From contig QCVQ01000012.1 in the NCBI GenBank assembly GCA_003210315.1, forward strand, positions 1 through 44,947: a stretch of DNA of 44,947 nucleotides, read 5' to 3'. This stretch comes from Synechococcus sp. AG-686-F08 (GTDB taxonomy: Bacteria > Cyanobacteriota > Cyanobacteriia > PCC-6307 > Cyanobiaceae). Shown here piece by piece: positions 6,819 through 15,283 of this stretch (positions within the stretch are counted from its first letter, which is position 1; the number at the start of each line of letters is the position of its first letter). The position numbers were made by a program, and so were the translations under genes. The notes under the pieces are model-generated. The model was not told the DNA's origin, made no database searches, and was given only the letters and a program-made list of their open reading frames with translations.

Positions 6819-7028
6819 ATGGACTTCAATACGTTAGAAGATGGTGGTAGGCAGATTGTTATCAGTAAATCAGAGTTTCAGTAATTTGAGATTTGTCTGG
6901 GTGGAAAAGGTGGTTTGTATATGACTGCAGACAAGACTCACCTAAAGGTTTTTCGGCACTCTCCCAGTCGTGTTGAGGATCCTTATCAACCACTTTGTCA
7001 GATTCAATTGGTTGATTACACCGCATAA
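6819..7028 (+). pseudogene. Small gene interrupted by an in-frame TAA (69 codons)
   Basis: The frame starts MDFNTLEDGGRQIVISKSEF, reaches TAA at 6882-6884 after 21 codons, then continues in the same frame with protein-like sequence (FEICLGGKGGLYMTADKTHL, then a Val/Phe-rich strand, RVEDPYQP and CQIQLVDYTA) to TAA at 7028. The whole would be a 69-residue beta-rich protein. A restart at the ATG at 6921 would make 35 residues. A strong terminator follows at 7057, which supports this having been a real rightward transcript. It is either a recent nonsense pseudogene or two short ORFs. Confidence 0.45.
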
Positions 7029-7056
7029 ATAGATCGTGATAGAGGATATTTTCTGA

Positions 7057-7087
7057 GCACTGCTTGCTGCCAAGGCAGTGCTTTTTT
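7057..7087 (+). terminator. Rho-independent terminator
   Basis: GCACTGC (7057-7063) and GCAGTGC (7075-7081) form a perfect stem, extended by TTG/CAA inside, and are followed by TTTTTT (7082-7087). It would end the rightward transcript of the small gene at 6819-7028. The T-tract touches the stop codon of the convergent integrase. Confidence 0.85.
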
Positions 7088-8372
7088 ATGCCTGCAGACC
7101 TTGTTCCAACAAGGCATCAGACCAGGCAACCATGAAGTCCCTTCGTTCCTCCATCATCTGACTCTTGTCATAGGAACCACGGATCTTGTCGCCAAAGGTG
7201 TGTGCCATCTGCCTCTGGATGATTTCGTGGTCGACCTTGAGCACCTCTTGCCCGGCAGTGAGAGCAAGGTGCCTGAACCCATGAGCAGTGGTCAGACCCT
7301 TGTATCCCATCTTTTTGATATGGGCATTCAGAGAGTCCTTGTGAACGTGCTGATACTCCCTGCCCCGGGGACTGAAGAAGACGTACTCGTTCCCTCCATT
7401 GAGTTGCCTCAACTCTTTAAGCACCTCCTTTAAGGGAGCAGTCAAAGGAACCTGATGCGCCTTGCCCGTCTTCATCCGGTCAGCAGGAATTGTCCATAGG
7501 TCCTTCTTGAGGTCGAACTCTTCCCACCGAGCAGGAGTGAGTGACCCGACCCGTAAGAAGGTCAGAACCAGGACCTTCACTGCCAAACGCACCACCAGAG
7601 CAGCATTGGCATCGTTCCTCTCCAGATCCTCAAAGAACTTGGGTAACTGGTCCCACTCCAGAGATGGATTGGACTTGGACGGAGGTGCTGCGCGAGTAGT
7701 CCGATCTGGAACTGCTGGGTTCTGGTTTCTCTCCATCCATCCCATAGACACTCCGTAGTCGAAGCAGGACTTCAGTACTGCCAGGCACTTATCGGACTGA
7801 GACCCCTTCCCTCTAAGAGTGATCTTCTGCTTTGCGGCAAGAACGACCTCACGACCATTACGACCGTCTTTTCCTGTTGCGTCCCACGACAACTGTTTAA
7901 CGGGGGTGTCAGCACCCAGTTCGGGCATCATCTGGTTAACCAACTTGTTGCGGTAGTCCTGCACCGTCCTTGGTTTCATCGGTTTGGGTTGCTTGGTCGA
8001 ACCCCATGCCAAGTAGGCATCCACCAATTGCTGGAACGTCGGACCCTGACTCTTTTTCTCGACTTGCTGCTTCTTCGACTTCTTCAGATCTCTGGGGTCG
8101 TTCCCCGTATCTCTGCTCCAGGTCCTGATGCGGTCCCACTCGTCGCGTGCCTTCTTCAGAGACCACTTGCCTACCCCTTTGCCATAGGGACCGATCTGAA
8201 CCTCTACCTGCTTTGCTCCTGCACCAGGTGGATGTCTCATCCGACCGACGAAGTACTTCCCACCTCCTCTTTGCCGGGGATAGACCACGATGTAGAGGGA
8301 ATCGCCTGCGGAGACGACTTTTCTCTTGTCTCCTGCCTCTAACGACCTGACTTCCGAGTCAGAGAGGGGCAT
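7086..8372 (-). CDS. int: P4-type tyrosine integrase next to tRNA-Ser
   Basis: The 428-residue product has the full plan of island and prophage integrases: an N-terminal arm-binding domain of the DUF4102 type (about 1-100; YIVVYPRQRGGGKYFVGR), a SAM-like core-binding domain (about 110-215) and a C-terminal catalytic domain (about 240-415). Catalytic residues are Arg274 (FLRVGSL), Lys301 or Lys304 (MKTGK), His364 and Arg367 (HGFRH), His391 and Tyr401 (GSYDK). Such enzymes insert elements at tRNA 3' ends, and the tRNA-Ser gene lies 186 bases away with its 3' end facing this gene. The ATG at 8372 has no clear ribosome binding site. The enzyme looks intact, so the island may still be mobile. Confidence 0.92.
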   Translation of the reverse strand: MPLSDSEVRSLEAGDKRKVVSAGDSLYIVVYPRQRGGGKYFVGRMRHPPGAGAKQVEVQIGPYGKGVGKWSLKKARDEWDRIRTWSRDTGNDPRDLKKSKKQQVEKKSQGPTFQQLVDAYLAWGSTKQPKPMKPRTVQDYRNKLVNQMMPELGADTPVKQLSWDATGKDGRNGREVVLAAKQKITLRGKGSQSDKCLAVLKSCFDYGVSMGWMERNQNPAVPDRTTRAAPPSKSNPSLEWDQLPKFFEDLERNDANAALVVRLAVKVLVLTFLRVGSLTPARWEEFDLKKDLWTIPADRMKTGKAHQVPLTAPLKEVLKELRQLNGGNEYVFFSPRGREYQHVHKDSLNAHIKKMGYKGLTTAHGFRHLALTAGQEVLKVDHEIIQRQMAHTFGDKIRGSYDKSQMMEERRDFMVAWSDALLEQGLQA

Positions 8373-8380
8373 CTGAGAAA

Positions 8381-8441
8381 TACCACAACACTACATTTTT
8401 ACCACAACAGTCAAGGGTGATACCACAACAAATACCACAAC
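8381..8441 (+). repeat. Four TACCACAAC direct repeats, probable integrase arm sites
   Basis: TACCACAAC occurs at 8381-8389, 8400-8408, 8421-8429 and 8433-8441, spaced 19, 21 and 12 bases apart, just upstream of the integrase start and before the tRNA 3' end. Phage and island integrases bind short direct repeats (arm-type sites) flanking the core att site, and this position and spacing fit. They could also mediate autorepression of int. Confidence 0.6.
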
Positions 8442-8557
8442 AAAACTGCGGCACTGGGTGCGATTCGGTGGGAAACCATGGGACACGACAAAACCCCAGA
8501 CCCATTGCGCTGCAACGGATATGGGATCAGATGAGTCCCCGTGGGACAAACTTCAAA

Positions 8558-8644
8558 CGGAGAGGGTGGGATTCGAACCCACGAGGGTGTTACCCCTACA
8601 CGATTTCGAGTCGTGCGCATTCAACCGGGCTCTGCCACCTCTCC
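8558..8644 (-). tRNA. tRNA-Ser (anticodon CGA)
   Basis: On the minus strand the 87-base gene runs from 8644 to 8558. The acceptor stem GGAGAGG pairs with CCTCTCC; discriminator base is G, as usual for tRNA-Ser. The anticodon stem CACGA/TCGTG encloses loop CTCGAAA, giving anticodon CGA (reads UCG). There is a long variable arm, and the T-loop has GGTTCGAATCC. CCA is not encoded. The 5' 24 bases are also the end of the comEC reading frame. The 3' end faces the integrase, so it is the likely attachment site of the island. Confidence 0.95.
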
Positions 8645-10588
8645 AAACGCTTTACCAGCGTTTTCCCACCTTAAAGCGCCACGGCCTGATTGCTTGAAGC
8701 GATGGAGCTGTGTATTCACGCGCAACTGCCATCGCCTGTCTTGACCATGCAGCGGACGAAGCATCAAACCGGGACTTTGAAGGCGTTGACCTGGCAGCAA
8801 TGGAGGCTGCCCTTGATGCTCCGCCTGCACGGTATGCGCCAAGGCCGTCCAACAATCCATATGGTCACTCGCCACTGGGTCCATCACCACCAGCCAATCC
8901 AGGCGTCGGTGTCCGTACCCCTGCCCAAGCTGCTGAGCCAACTGGCAACTGAGCAAATCCCCATGACTGCTCATCAGCGCAGCGCGTCCTTGGTGACGGG
9001 CCATTAGCCACTGCCTTCCCCACTGCCGCACCATTACAACCTCATCGCTGAGCTGAACACTGGCTTGCATCAGCGTGGCCAAGAGCAAAAGAAGGCAACC
9101 CCTTAATCGCCAGCGTTGCAACGACGGCAAGGCCCAAGGGAGAAGAGCCAGCACAACGAGCAACACCACCCAAGGCTGCGGATGCCCCGTCAGCAACTGG
9201 GCATGGGGCCAGCCGCTCATCCAACTCACCAAAGCGATCAACAACAACGCCAACTGCTGTACTGGCCAAACCAACACCGGCATCACCACTGCAGCGATCG
9301 CCGTTGGCAGCATCAAGATGAGCAGCGCCAGGGTCATCGCCGCAAGGGTGAGCGGTGCCAGCAGAGGCGCAGCGATCAGGTTGCTAACCAGCGAATACAA
9401 GGGCACAGACCCAAAATGCAGGATTTGCAGGGGAAGGGTCCAGAGCAACGCCGCCACTGGCACCGATAGGGCAGGGGCCAAAACCCGCATCCAATGCTGA
9501 GGACAACGCTGGAGGAGCCACTGCTCTAGAGGCTGCGAACTGAGCACTAAACCAGCCGTGGCAGCAGCACTCAGCTGAAAACCAATGGAACGCGCCCAGG
9601 CAGGGTTCAGCAGCAGCATCACAACCAAGGTGCTGAGCAGCACCCCCAAGGGTTGAACGCGTGAGCCCCGTTCTCGGATCAAAAGGGCGGTAGCTCCCAT
9701 CAACACAGCGCGAACAACCGATGGCTGCCCGCCAGCCAGCGCAAGAAAAACAGCCAGCGCGCCCACTCCAGCTCCCAAGCGCAAGGGCATGCCACCCCTG
9801 CGCGTGAGCGCAAGCGTGGCTCCTAACAACACCGAAAGATGAAATCCCGATGCTGCTAATGCATGGGATAGTCCCGCGACGCGAAACGCCTCTCGCAGCT
9901 CCGAGCCAAGCTCAACTTGGGCACCCCCAAGCACCAACGCCGCCAGTAGTCCACCTGAGTGCTCTCCGGCTAAGTCTTGAAATTGAGCGGCGATCTGCCG
10001 GCGCCCATCAGCCAGTGGCGTGTGATCTTGATGGATGAGCTCCACTTGCTTGGTGCGGAATTGGGTCCAACTCCCCCGTGCCGCTAAGCGTTTAGCTGGA
10101 TTGGGAAGCAGGGGATGGGTTGCGATGGCCGGAGTCACAAGCTGACCCTGAGCCCGTACCAACGAGCCTTTGCGCAACATCTGAAAGCAGGGATCCACAA
10201 CCAGTTCGGTGCGACCATCCCGAACCTGGCCAGATAGATGGTTCACCTGCAGCAGGACTTGGCAGCGCCCCCTACGCACAGGTGCATCAGCGATGGCGCG
10301 GCCCTCAATCACCAAAGGCTTTTGATCGGAATCGCTTGGCACAAGCTGAAGCGGATCCAGTGGTGTGGGCATGGCCTCTTGCCCTGTCGACGAGCGCAGC
10401 AACAAGCCACACAGCACCACCAAAAGAACAAATCCCTTCCAGCCTGGAAGTGCAAACCTGCGGCAGATCAGCACAACAGCCGCAGCAAGACCAACCAACA
10501 CCACACAACAGTGCTGCATCCCCTGGGATAAGGCCGCTCCAAGTTGGGCGGCAAGCATCAATAAAACCAGCCAAAGAGCAACGTTCAT
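8621..10588 (-). CDS. comEC: ComEC/Rec2-family DNA uptake channel
   Basis: ComEC forms the inner-membrane channel through which transforming single-stranded DNA enters the cytoplasm. The 655-residue product shows the family order: three N-terminal membrane segments (about 1-65), an OB-fold DUF4131-like region (about 85-175), then the polytopic competence domain (about 205-490) with the signature GLSHALAASGFHLSVLLG near 240. The C-terminal part (about 510-655) is where many homologues have a metallo-beta-lactamase domain; here no HxHxDH motif is seen, so a nuclease role is unlikely. The last eight codons including TGA lie inside the tRNA-Ser gene. Type IV pilin genes elsewhere in the window would be natural partners for uptake. 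Confidence 0.88.
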   Translation of the reverse strand: MNVALWLVLLMLAAQLGAALSQGMQHCCVVLVGLAAAVVLICRRFALPGWKGFVLLVVLCGLLLRSSTGQEAMPTPLDPLQLVPSDSDQKPLVIEGRAIADAPVRRGRCQVLLQVNHLSGQVRDGRTELVVDPCFQMLRKGSLVRAQGQLVTPAIATHPLLPNPAKRLAARGSWTQFRTKQVELIHQDHTPLADGRRQIAAQFQDLAGEHSGGLLAALVLGGAQVELGSELREAFRVAGLSHALAASGFHLSVLLGATLALTRRGGMPLRLGAGVGALAVFLALAGGQPSVVRAVLMGATALLIRERGSRVQPLGVLLSTLVVMLLLNPAWARSIGFQLSAAATAGLVLSSQPLEQWLLQRCPQHWMRVLAPALSVPVAALLWTLPLQILHFGSVPLYSLVSNLIAAPLLAPLTLAAMTLALLILMLPTAIAAVVMPVLVWPVQQLALLLIALVSWMSGWPHAQLLTGHPQPWVVLLVVLALLPWALPSLQRWRLRGCLLLLLATLMQASVQLSDEVVMVRQWGRQWLMARHQGRAALMSSHGDLLSCQLAQQLGQGYGHRRLDWLVVMDPVASDHMDCWTALAHTVQAEHQGQPPLLPGQRLQSPGLMLRPLHGQDRRWQLRVNTQLHRFKQSGRGALRWENAGKAFGEVAEPG

Positions 10589-10728
10589 CCACGCTGAGCG
10601 ATCAAGCTGGTGAAAGCATTCCCCCTAAAAAAATTTCGTCTACATATAGTTAGACCAAAGGAGAGAAACAATCTCTTACAAATGTCTATTTATTGATTCA
10701 AGTCACCACCCATGACTCAAAAATAATC

Positions 10729-11625
10729 TCAGGAATGATTTGCCGCGGCGGCAGCTGTTGGCTTCAGCAAAGGAAAGCCGAGAGCCTCCCGTTCTGCCAA
10801 CCAAGCCTCAGCGACTTTTCGGGCCAGATTGCGTATCCGTCCAATGGTGGCGGTACGTTCCGTCACCGAAATCACGCCACGGGCTTCCAGCAGATTGAAG
10901 GTGTGGCTGCACTTCAAAACAAAGTCGAGAGCAGGAGCCGGCAAATGTTGTTCAATCAGATCAGCGGCTTCTGCCTCGTAGATAGCAAAGAGCTGTTTCA
11001 GGCGATCGGGATTGGATGCTTCAAAATTAAATTGACACTGCCCCTTCTCGAAAGGAAGCCAAATATCCCCATAGCTGCGTTCAGCGTTCCAGCTCAAATC
11101 CCAGATGCTTTCCACATCCTGTAAATACATTGCTAAGCGCTCCAAGCCGTAGGTGATCTCAATGGAGACGGGCTTGCAGTCAATGCCGCCACATTGCTGG
11201 AAGTAAGTGAACTGGGTGACCTCCATGCCGTCTAACCACACCTCCCAACCCACACCCCACGCACCAAGGGTTGGGGACTCCCAGTTGTCCTCTACAAAAC
11301 GAATGTCATGATCCGCAGCACAAATTCCTAAGGCAGCAAGGGAAGCTAGATAGGTTTCCTGGATGCCATCGGGAGAGGGCTTAATCAGCACTTGGTATTG
11401 GAAGTAATGCTGCGCCCGATTGGGGTTATCGCCATAACGACCATCGGTGGGGCGCCGGCAAGGCTCTGGATAAGCAACCGCCCACGGCTCAGGTCCAATC
11501 GCCCGAAGCACCGTATGCGGGCTCATGGTTCCAGCACCCTTTTCAGTGTCATAAGGCTGCAACAACACACAGCCCTGCTCTCCCCAAAAGCGATTCAGCG
11601 TGCTGATGATGTCCTGGAAGTGCAT
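10729..11625 (-). CDS. glyQ: Glycyl-tRNA synthetase alpha subunit
   Basis: GlyQ is the catalytic subunit of the bacterial alpha2-beta2 glycyl-tRNA synthetase, charging tRNA-Gly with glycine in the cytoplasm. The 298-residue product is full length for the family and starts with the hallmark [19 protein letters not shown]. The active-site segments are visible: [18 protein letters not shown], then [19 protein letters not shown]-like sequence (here [20 protein letters not shown]) and the [19 protein letters not shown] region. The beta subunit gene glyS is not in the window, as is common in cyanobacteria. Start ATG at 11625 gives the expected N-terminus. Confidence 0.96.
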   Translation of the reverse strand: MHFQDIISTLNRFWGEQGCVLLQPYDTEKGAGTMSPHTVLRAIGPEPWAVAYPEPCRRPTDGRYGDNPNRAQHYFQYQVLIKPSPDGIQETYLASLAALGICAADHDIRFVEDNWESPTLGAWGVGWEVWLDGMEVTQFTYFQQCGGIDCKPVSIEITYGLERLAMYLQDVESIWDLSWNAERSYGDIWLPFEKGQCQFNFEASNPDRLKQLFAIYEAEAADLIEQHLPAPALDFVLKCSHTFNLLEARGVISVTERTATIGRIRNLARKVAEAWLAEREALGFPLLKPTAAAAANHS

Positions 11626-11837
11626 ACCGAGCAGGGGCCTAGAGAGAAGGGTTGGACTTGCTCACTGAGTTCAGCGCTATCGCAAGCCATGGAGCGCAGA
11701 TCGGACGATTGCGATTTGGGCCAGCAACGCAGAGAACCTGTGGAGCTAAAAGGCTAGTCGAGCACAGGCTTCTGGCCTAAACAGAGCAGCACGCTCTCGC
11801 CTCAGGCGGATTTAGTAGCGACTTGCTCACCATTTCG

Positions 11838-12056
11838 TCATACATCCGCCAGCTCAAAAGCCAAAGTGATGGAGCGAAAGCAAGACGCGCTGAGAGGGGT
11901 TGAGAGCCCTCTCATTTTTATGGCTTCTGAGCGGGGGGCCCGCACAGGTTCCGTTGGCCTCCACCCCTCACGTCGCAAAGTTCTCCACAATTGTTCGGCC
12001 TGTTCACGGCGCAAATGTTGCCGTCGCGTTAACAGCGCCGGCTCACGCAGGAGCAC
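11838..12056 (-). CDS. Doubtful Arg-rich ORF (72 aa)
   Basis: A GTG-started frame encodes 72 residues with a strikingly Arg/Glu-rich helix (LTRRQHLRREQAEQLWRTLR) followed by GWRPTEPVRAPRS. The first half looks like a real amphipathic or coiled helix, the second half less so. It may be a small basic protein, the remnant of a larger one, or chance in a GC-rich stretch. No ribosome binding site is apparent. Confidence 0.28.
   Translation of the reverse strand: MLLREPALLTRRQHLRREQAEQLWRTLRREGWRPTEPVRAPRSEAIKMRGLSTPLSASCFRSITLAFELADV
11892..11919 (+). terminator. Terminator-like hairpin
   Basis: GAGAGGG (11892-11898) pairs with CCCTCTC (11907-11913), followed by ATTTTT. It is correctly shaped for rightward transcription, yet no rightward gene precedes it. 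It might belong to an unannotated small RNA. Confidence 0.3.
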
Positions 12057-12260
12057 CCCAAGCGCCCAGCAGCAGCTTTACGACTTTCCAAGGCTTTTCA
12101 GGAACGGAGACCCGCTTTAGCAAACAATCAGCTCGCCTAAAACCTGAAGGATTCCCACAGAACAATTCAACAAAAATCGCAGTGTTTTTCCTAGAACCAG
12201 ATCATTGTGATATTTTTCAAGGCAAACAATTTATATTTTCTTTAAACCACTTGACAGCCC

Positions 12261-12857
12261 TTAGTAGCGAAACTGCTGAAAAATCTTGACAGGTATTTCT
12301 TTGTCATCTGCTGAACGACGAACAGTTGCATCACGAGCAACATCCAATTCAATGCATTCAAAAGACCGCAGCTCTTGATCATCCGTGCATTCACGGCGCT
12401 GATATTCAACCTTGTTCACGATCCGATCCTGAATGGTTTTTTTCTGAGGAATCTTGGCATCCTCGCCAACAGCCGATTCACGCGGGCCAAACGAACACAG
12501 CTCCTTAGCCAGGTTCGACTCTGCTTTCTGAAGACAACGATTATATTCCGCCTCTATTCTTTTTCTCATCGATTGATCAATCTGAGATTTTAGTTTCTTT
12601 TTTTCGAGCTCCGTCACGGGCACCGTACGCCGCACCGTTGTCAGCGTTTCCACGACATAAATACCGCCTAAGGCAATCCATTCATTCGCAGCAGTTTCAG
12701 CCGCCTCCCTGGACTGAAAAATGGAGCCGTCAATCTCACTGGAGGCAGGAACTGTGCGCCTGGCGTTGGAGTAAAAGAGACCCGCATAAACCAACATGCC
12801 CACCAAGCCGCTGCCAACAACGGCTACGAATAAAGCCAGCGTGGAGGGGCTTTTCAA
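12261..12857 (-). CDS. Membrane-anchored hypothetical protein (198 aa)
   Basis: The product has one N-terminal membrane helix (about residues 7-29, LALFVAVVGSGLVGMLVYAG) followed by a hydrophilic domain rich in charged residues. Four Cys residues (in NRCLQK, KELCSF, RRECTD and SFECIE) are placed in the outward domain if the anchor is N-in, so disulfides are possible. A central Lys/Glu/Arg-rich helix (about 83-115) may be coiled coil. No family is recognised. The only possible start near the helix is TTG at 12857, since TGA precedes it directly. It stands alone between glyQ and the menG group. Confidence 0.6.
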   Translation of the reverse strand: MKSPSTLALFVAVVGSGLVGMLVYAGLFYSNARRTVPASSEIDGSIFQSREAAETAANEWIALGGIYVVETLTTVRRTVPVTELEKKKLKSQIDQSMRKRIEAEYNRCLQKAESNLAKELCSFGPRESAVGEDAKIPQKKTIQDRIVNKVEYQRRECTDDQELRSFECIELDVARDATVRRSADDKEIPVKIFQQFRY

Positions 12858-13044
12858 TCAACAACGGGCAAGCAATAAAAATCTAGCAGGCATCAGCCAG
12901 GCAATAAGAATCAACGATCTAAGCAAAAAACAAAGATCTCAATTCAATCGATTGAGATCAGATCAAATCCAAAAATTGCGACACCGATCCAATTTTGCTC
13001 AAACAAAGTCGTCCCATTTAATAGAGCGACTCATACGCCCGGAC

Positions 13045-13398
13045 CTAACCCATTGCAAAGCAGCGATCAAGATGGGCGACGGCGTACTGATGACGGGAGC
13101 GAGAGCGGGACATGCTTGGGCTAATAATCCCCAACCAAAAGCGACCGTCTCCCTGCACGACAAGCACAGGTTTGCTCGCCCGTTTTCCCTGGGATTTCAG
13201 CAGAGACAGGCTGAGCTTGTCCGCGACCTCCGCACCTTGCGGTTTCGATCGCAGCCTGGCCAAGACAGGATTCACCTGTGCCACGGGAAGGAAGGTGGCC
13301 TCTTGGGACTCGGTGACCAGGATCATCCCGTCTAGCCATGCCACCTCCACCAAAAGATCTTCAATCGAAGCCAGCAAGGAGGGGATGGGGAAGGCCAA
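13045..13398 (-). CDS. Hypothetical protein (117 aa)
   Basis: A soluble protein of 117 residues with mixed alpha/beta character: a helical start (LLASIEDLLVEVAWLDG), strands (MILVTES, ATFLPVAQ), a helix (VADKLSLSLLKSQGKRA) and strands (KPVLVVQGDGRFWLGI). No signal peptide or membrane helix is present. I do not recognise the family. The GC-rich, third-position bias matches neighbouring core genes, which supports it being real. The start is taken as TTG at 13398, 83 nt downstream of menG on the same strand; internal starts are absent until late, so the start is uncertain. Confidence 0.5.
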   Translation of the reverse strand: MAFPIPSLLASIEDLLVEVAWLDGMILVTESQEATFLPVAQVNPVLARLRSKPQGAEVADKLSLSLLKSQGKRASKPVLVVQGDGRFWLGIISPSMSRSRSRHQYAVAHLDRCFAMG

Positions 13399-13481
13399 AC
13401 GGACAGCTCCGTTTCTTAATGTTTTCTTCCTAATCCCAAATCCAGATTTATCGCGGAAATCTCAACATGCCTCAAAGTTCC

Positions 13482-14183
13482 TTAACGAATTAAAAGCAGC
13501 ACGCCCATCTGTCCGCCGACCAAAGGTCGATGCTGTGCCGCTTTAAACCCTGCAGCAACCGCCTGACTCTCCTGCTCCGCTCCTGTGAGGAACTGCTTCA
13601 CGCTCGTTTCCAAATAGGCGTACTGGTCGGCAAGCCCCATGCCAGCGGCGACAGGAACGACGACCCGACGTAGATAGGTTCGCTGAAACGCTGCCGCTGC
13701 ACTGCCTTCTGGCAAGCGGTTGAAGTCCAAAACCGCAGCGCGCCCGCCGGGCTTCAGCACCCGTGCCATCTCCTGGAACCCCAAGAACGGGTCCGCCAGG
13801 TTGCGTAAGCCATAGGCCATCACAACCCCATCAAAATCTTGATCCGGCAACCCGGTGTCGAGGGCATCCGCTTGCATCCATTGCACCGGCAGCCAAGGCT
13901 CCCGACCTGATCGTTCAGCAGCCAAGCTGAGGGGTGCCGCTGCGGCATCAAGGCCCAAAACCGAACCATCCGGTCTCAGCTTTCTTGCCAAGGCAAGAGC
14001 GAGATCACCTGTGCCACAACACAAATCCAGCCAACGCTCGTCAGGTTGCGGACTCAACCAAGACAGAAGTTGACGCTTCCACTGTCTGTGCAGCCCCAAA
14101 CTCAGCAGGTCATTCAGACGGTCATAGCGGGGAGCAACGGCGTTAAACAACGCCTCCACCGCAGCAGGATCACGAGGTTTCAC
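13482..14183 (-). CDS. menG: Demethylnaphthoquinone (phylloquinone) methyltransferase, MenG/UbiE family
   Basis: This SAM-dependent C-methyltransferase performs the last methylation of the naphthoquinone ring; in cyanobacteria that gives phylloquinone, the secondary electron carrier of photosystem I. The 233-residue product shows the UbiE signatures: FNAVAPRYDRLNDLLSLGLH near residue 13, the SAM-binding LDLCCGTGDLAL at about 52-63, and YGLRNLADP with GFQEMARVLKPGG at about 123-150. Length fits the family. The start is GTG at 14183, seven bases after the stop of the small membrane protein gene upstream, so it is in an operon with that gene and hisF. Confidence 0.93.
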   Translation of the reverse strand: MKPRDPAAVEALFNAVAPRYDRLNDLLSLGLHRQWKRQLLSWLSPQPDERWLDLCCGTGDLALALARKLRPDGSVLGLDAAAAPLSLAAERSGREPWLPVQWMQADALDTGLPDQDFDGVVMAYGLRNLADPFLGFQEMARVLKPGGRAAVLDFNRLPEGSAAAAFQRTYLRRVVVPVAAGMGLADQYAYLETSVKQFLTGAEQESQAVAAGFKAAQHRPLVGGQMGVLLLIR

Positions 14184-14190
14184 AAGCAGC

Positions 14191-14391
14191 TCAAAGAAGC
14201 AATCCGTTCAAAGTCATCACCATCACCGTGGCCAAACCAACCGCGGCTGAACACACCAAGCAGCCCGCGAGCATCAACGAAAATTCCTGTTGATCGATAG
14301 CTGACTGCATCAATTGCAGTGCCCACGCCAGCAACGCAATCACCACCACGACCAAGAGGATTCCCACAGGCAAGGCCTGCTGACGCGTCAT
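14191..14391 (-). CDS. Small two-helix membrane protein (66 aa)
   Basis: Starting at ATG 14391, the 66-residue product has two hydrophobic helices (PVGILLVVVVIALLAWALQL and LAGCLVCSAAVGLATVMVMT) joined by an acidic/Gln-rich loop. A longer frame from 14448 would overlap hisF and add a Lys/Arg-rich start; the shorter form is preferred. Its position between hisF and menG, with only seven bases to menG, indicates co-transcription. No function is known to me. Confidence 0.6.
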   Translation of the reverse strand: MTRQQALPVGILLVVVVIALLAWALQLMQSAIDQQEFSLMLAGCLVCSAAVGLATVMVMTLNGLLL

Positions 14392-14437
14392 AAAGGGGAG
14401 ACCACCGATCAAAAATCGCCTCTTCGATGCCTTTAAT

Positions 14438-15229
14438 TTAAGACGCAACCTCAGGCTCTAAGGGCCTGATCAGCAAACCGCGTACTTGCAAATCCTGCTT
14501 GATTTGCTCAACGCTAAGAACTCCGTCATGAAGGAGTGAGGCCAACAAAGCCGCCGATGCCTGGCCGCCCTCCGGCCCGGAATCGAGGGCTGCAGCGATG
14601 TGATCCATACAACCGGCCCCACCCGAGGCAATCACCGGAACCGCAACGGCCTGCGCCACTGCTCTCGTGAGCGCTAGGTCGTACCCCGCTTGGGTTCCAT
14701 CGCCATCCATCGAGGTGAGCAAAATCTCTCCCGCACCAAGGGCCGCAACCCGACGCGCCCAGTCCACCGCATCCAATCCCGTATTTTCGCGGCCGCCTTT
14801 CACATAGACATCCCAGCCACCACTCGGGCGACGCCGGGCATCAATCGCCACAACAATGCACTGACATCCAAACCGCTCAGCACCTTCAGACACCAGTTCA
14901 GGGCGACGAACAGCCGATGAATTCAGACTCACCTTGTCGGCACCAGCACGCAGCAGTTCAGTGATGCCCTCCACTGACGCGATTCCTCCTCCCACCGTGA
15001 ACGGGATCGTCACACTCGCTGCCGTACGACGCACGAGGTCCACCAACGTGGCGCGTCCCTCATGGCTGGCCGCAATATCAAGAAACACCAATTCATCGGC
15101 TCCGGCCTCGCTGTAACGACAGGCCAATTCCACCGGATCGCCTGCATCACGCAGACCCACAAAATTGACACCTTTCACCACCCGGCCCTTGGCCACGTCG
15201 AGGCAGGGAATCAAACGAAGAGCGACCAT
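14438..15229 (-). CDS. hisF: Imidazole glycerol phosphate synthase cyclase subunit HisF
   Basis: HisF is the (beta/alpha)8 cyclase half of IGP synthase; with HisH it converts PRFAR and ammonia to imidazole glycerol phosphate and AICAR in histidine synthesis. From the ATG at 15229 the product is 263 residues, normal for the family, starting [20 protein letters not shown]; Asp11 is the expected first catalytic acid. Typical phosphate-binding segments follow: [10 protein letters not shown] at about 81, [12 protein letters not shown] at about 175 (second catalytic Asp) and VIASGGAG at about 205. A longer frame to 15271 is rejected because ATG 15229 gives the conserved N-terminus. hisH is not nearby. 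Confidence 0.95.
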   Translation of the reverse strand: MVALRLIPCLDVAKGRVVKGVNFVGLRDAGDPVELACRYSEAGADELVFLDIAASHEGRATLVDLVRRTAASVTIPFTVGGGIASVEGITELLRAGADKVSLNSSAVRRPELVSEGAERFGCQCIVVAIDARRRPSGGWDVYVKGGRENTGLDAVDWARRVAALGAGEILLTSMDGDGTQAGYDLALTRAVAQAVAVPVIASGGAGCMDHIAAALDSGPEGGQASAALLASLLHDGVLSVEQIKQDLQVRGLLIRPLEPEVAS

Positions 15230-15283
15230 GTCAGTTGAAAAGAGGCTGTTAGTGTTGCGGCCACTTCTCAAGCCTGGCAGGCC

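Larger units (their letters stand above)
11626..12260. other. Gene-poor stretch upstream of glyQ
   Basis: No secure gene is seen. It contains one candidate minus-strand ORF (11838-12056), a terminator-like hairpin (11892-11919) and an AT-rich end (12130-12260) that looks non-coding. A plus-strand frame across 11900-12289 is open but loses protein-like composition after about 12130. Confidence 0.4.

Noticed and set aside
8989-9500. Plus-strand frames of more than 100 codons across comEC
   Set aside because: Shadows of the GC-rich comEC gene, with no domain sense.
11900-12289. Plus-strand 129-codon open frame near glyQ
   Set aside because: Open mainly because the region is GC-rich; composition stops looking like protein after about 12130, it overlaps the end of the 198-aa gene on the other strand, and there is no ribosome binding site.
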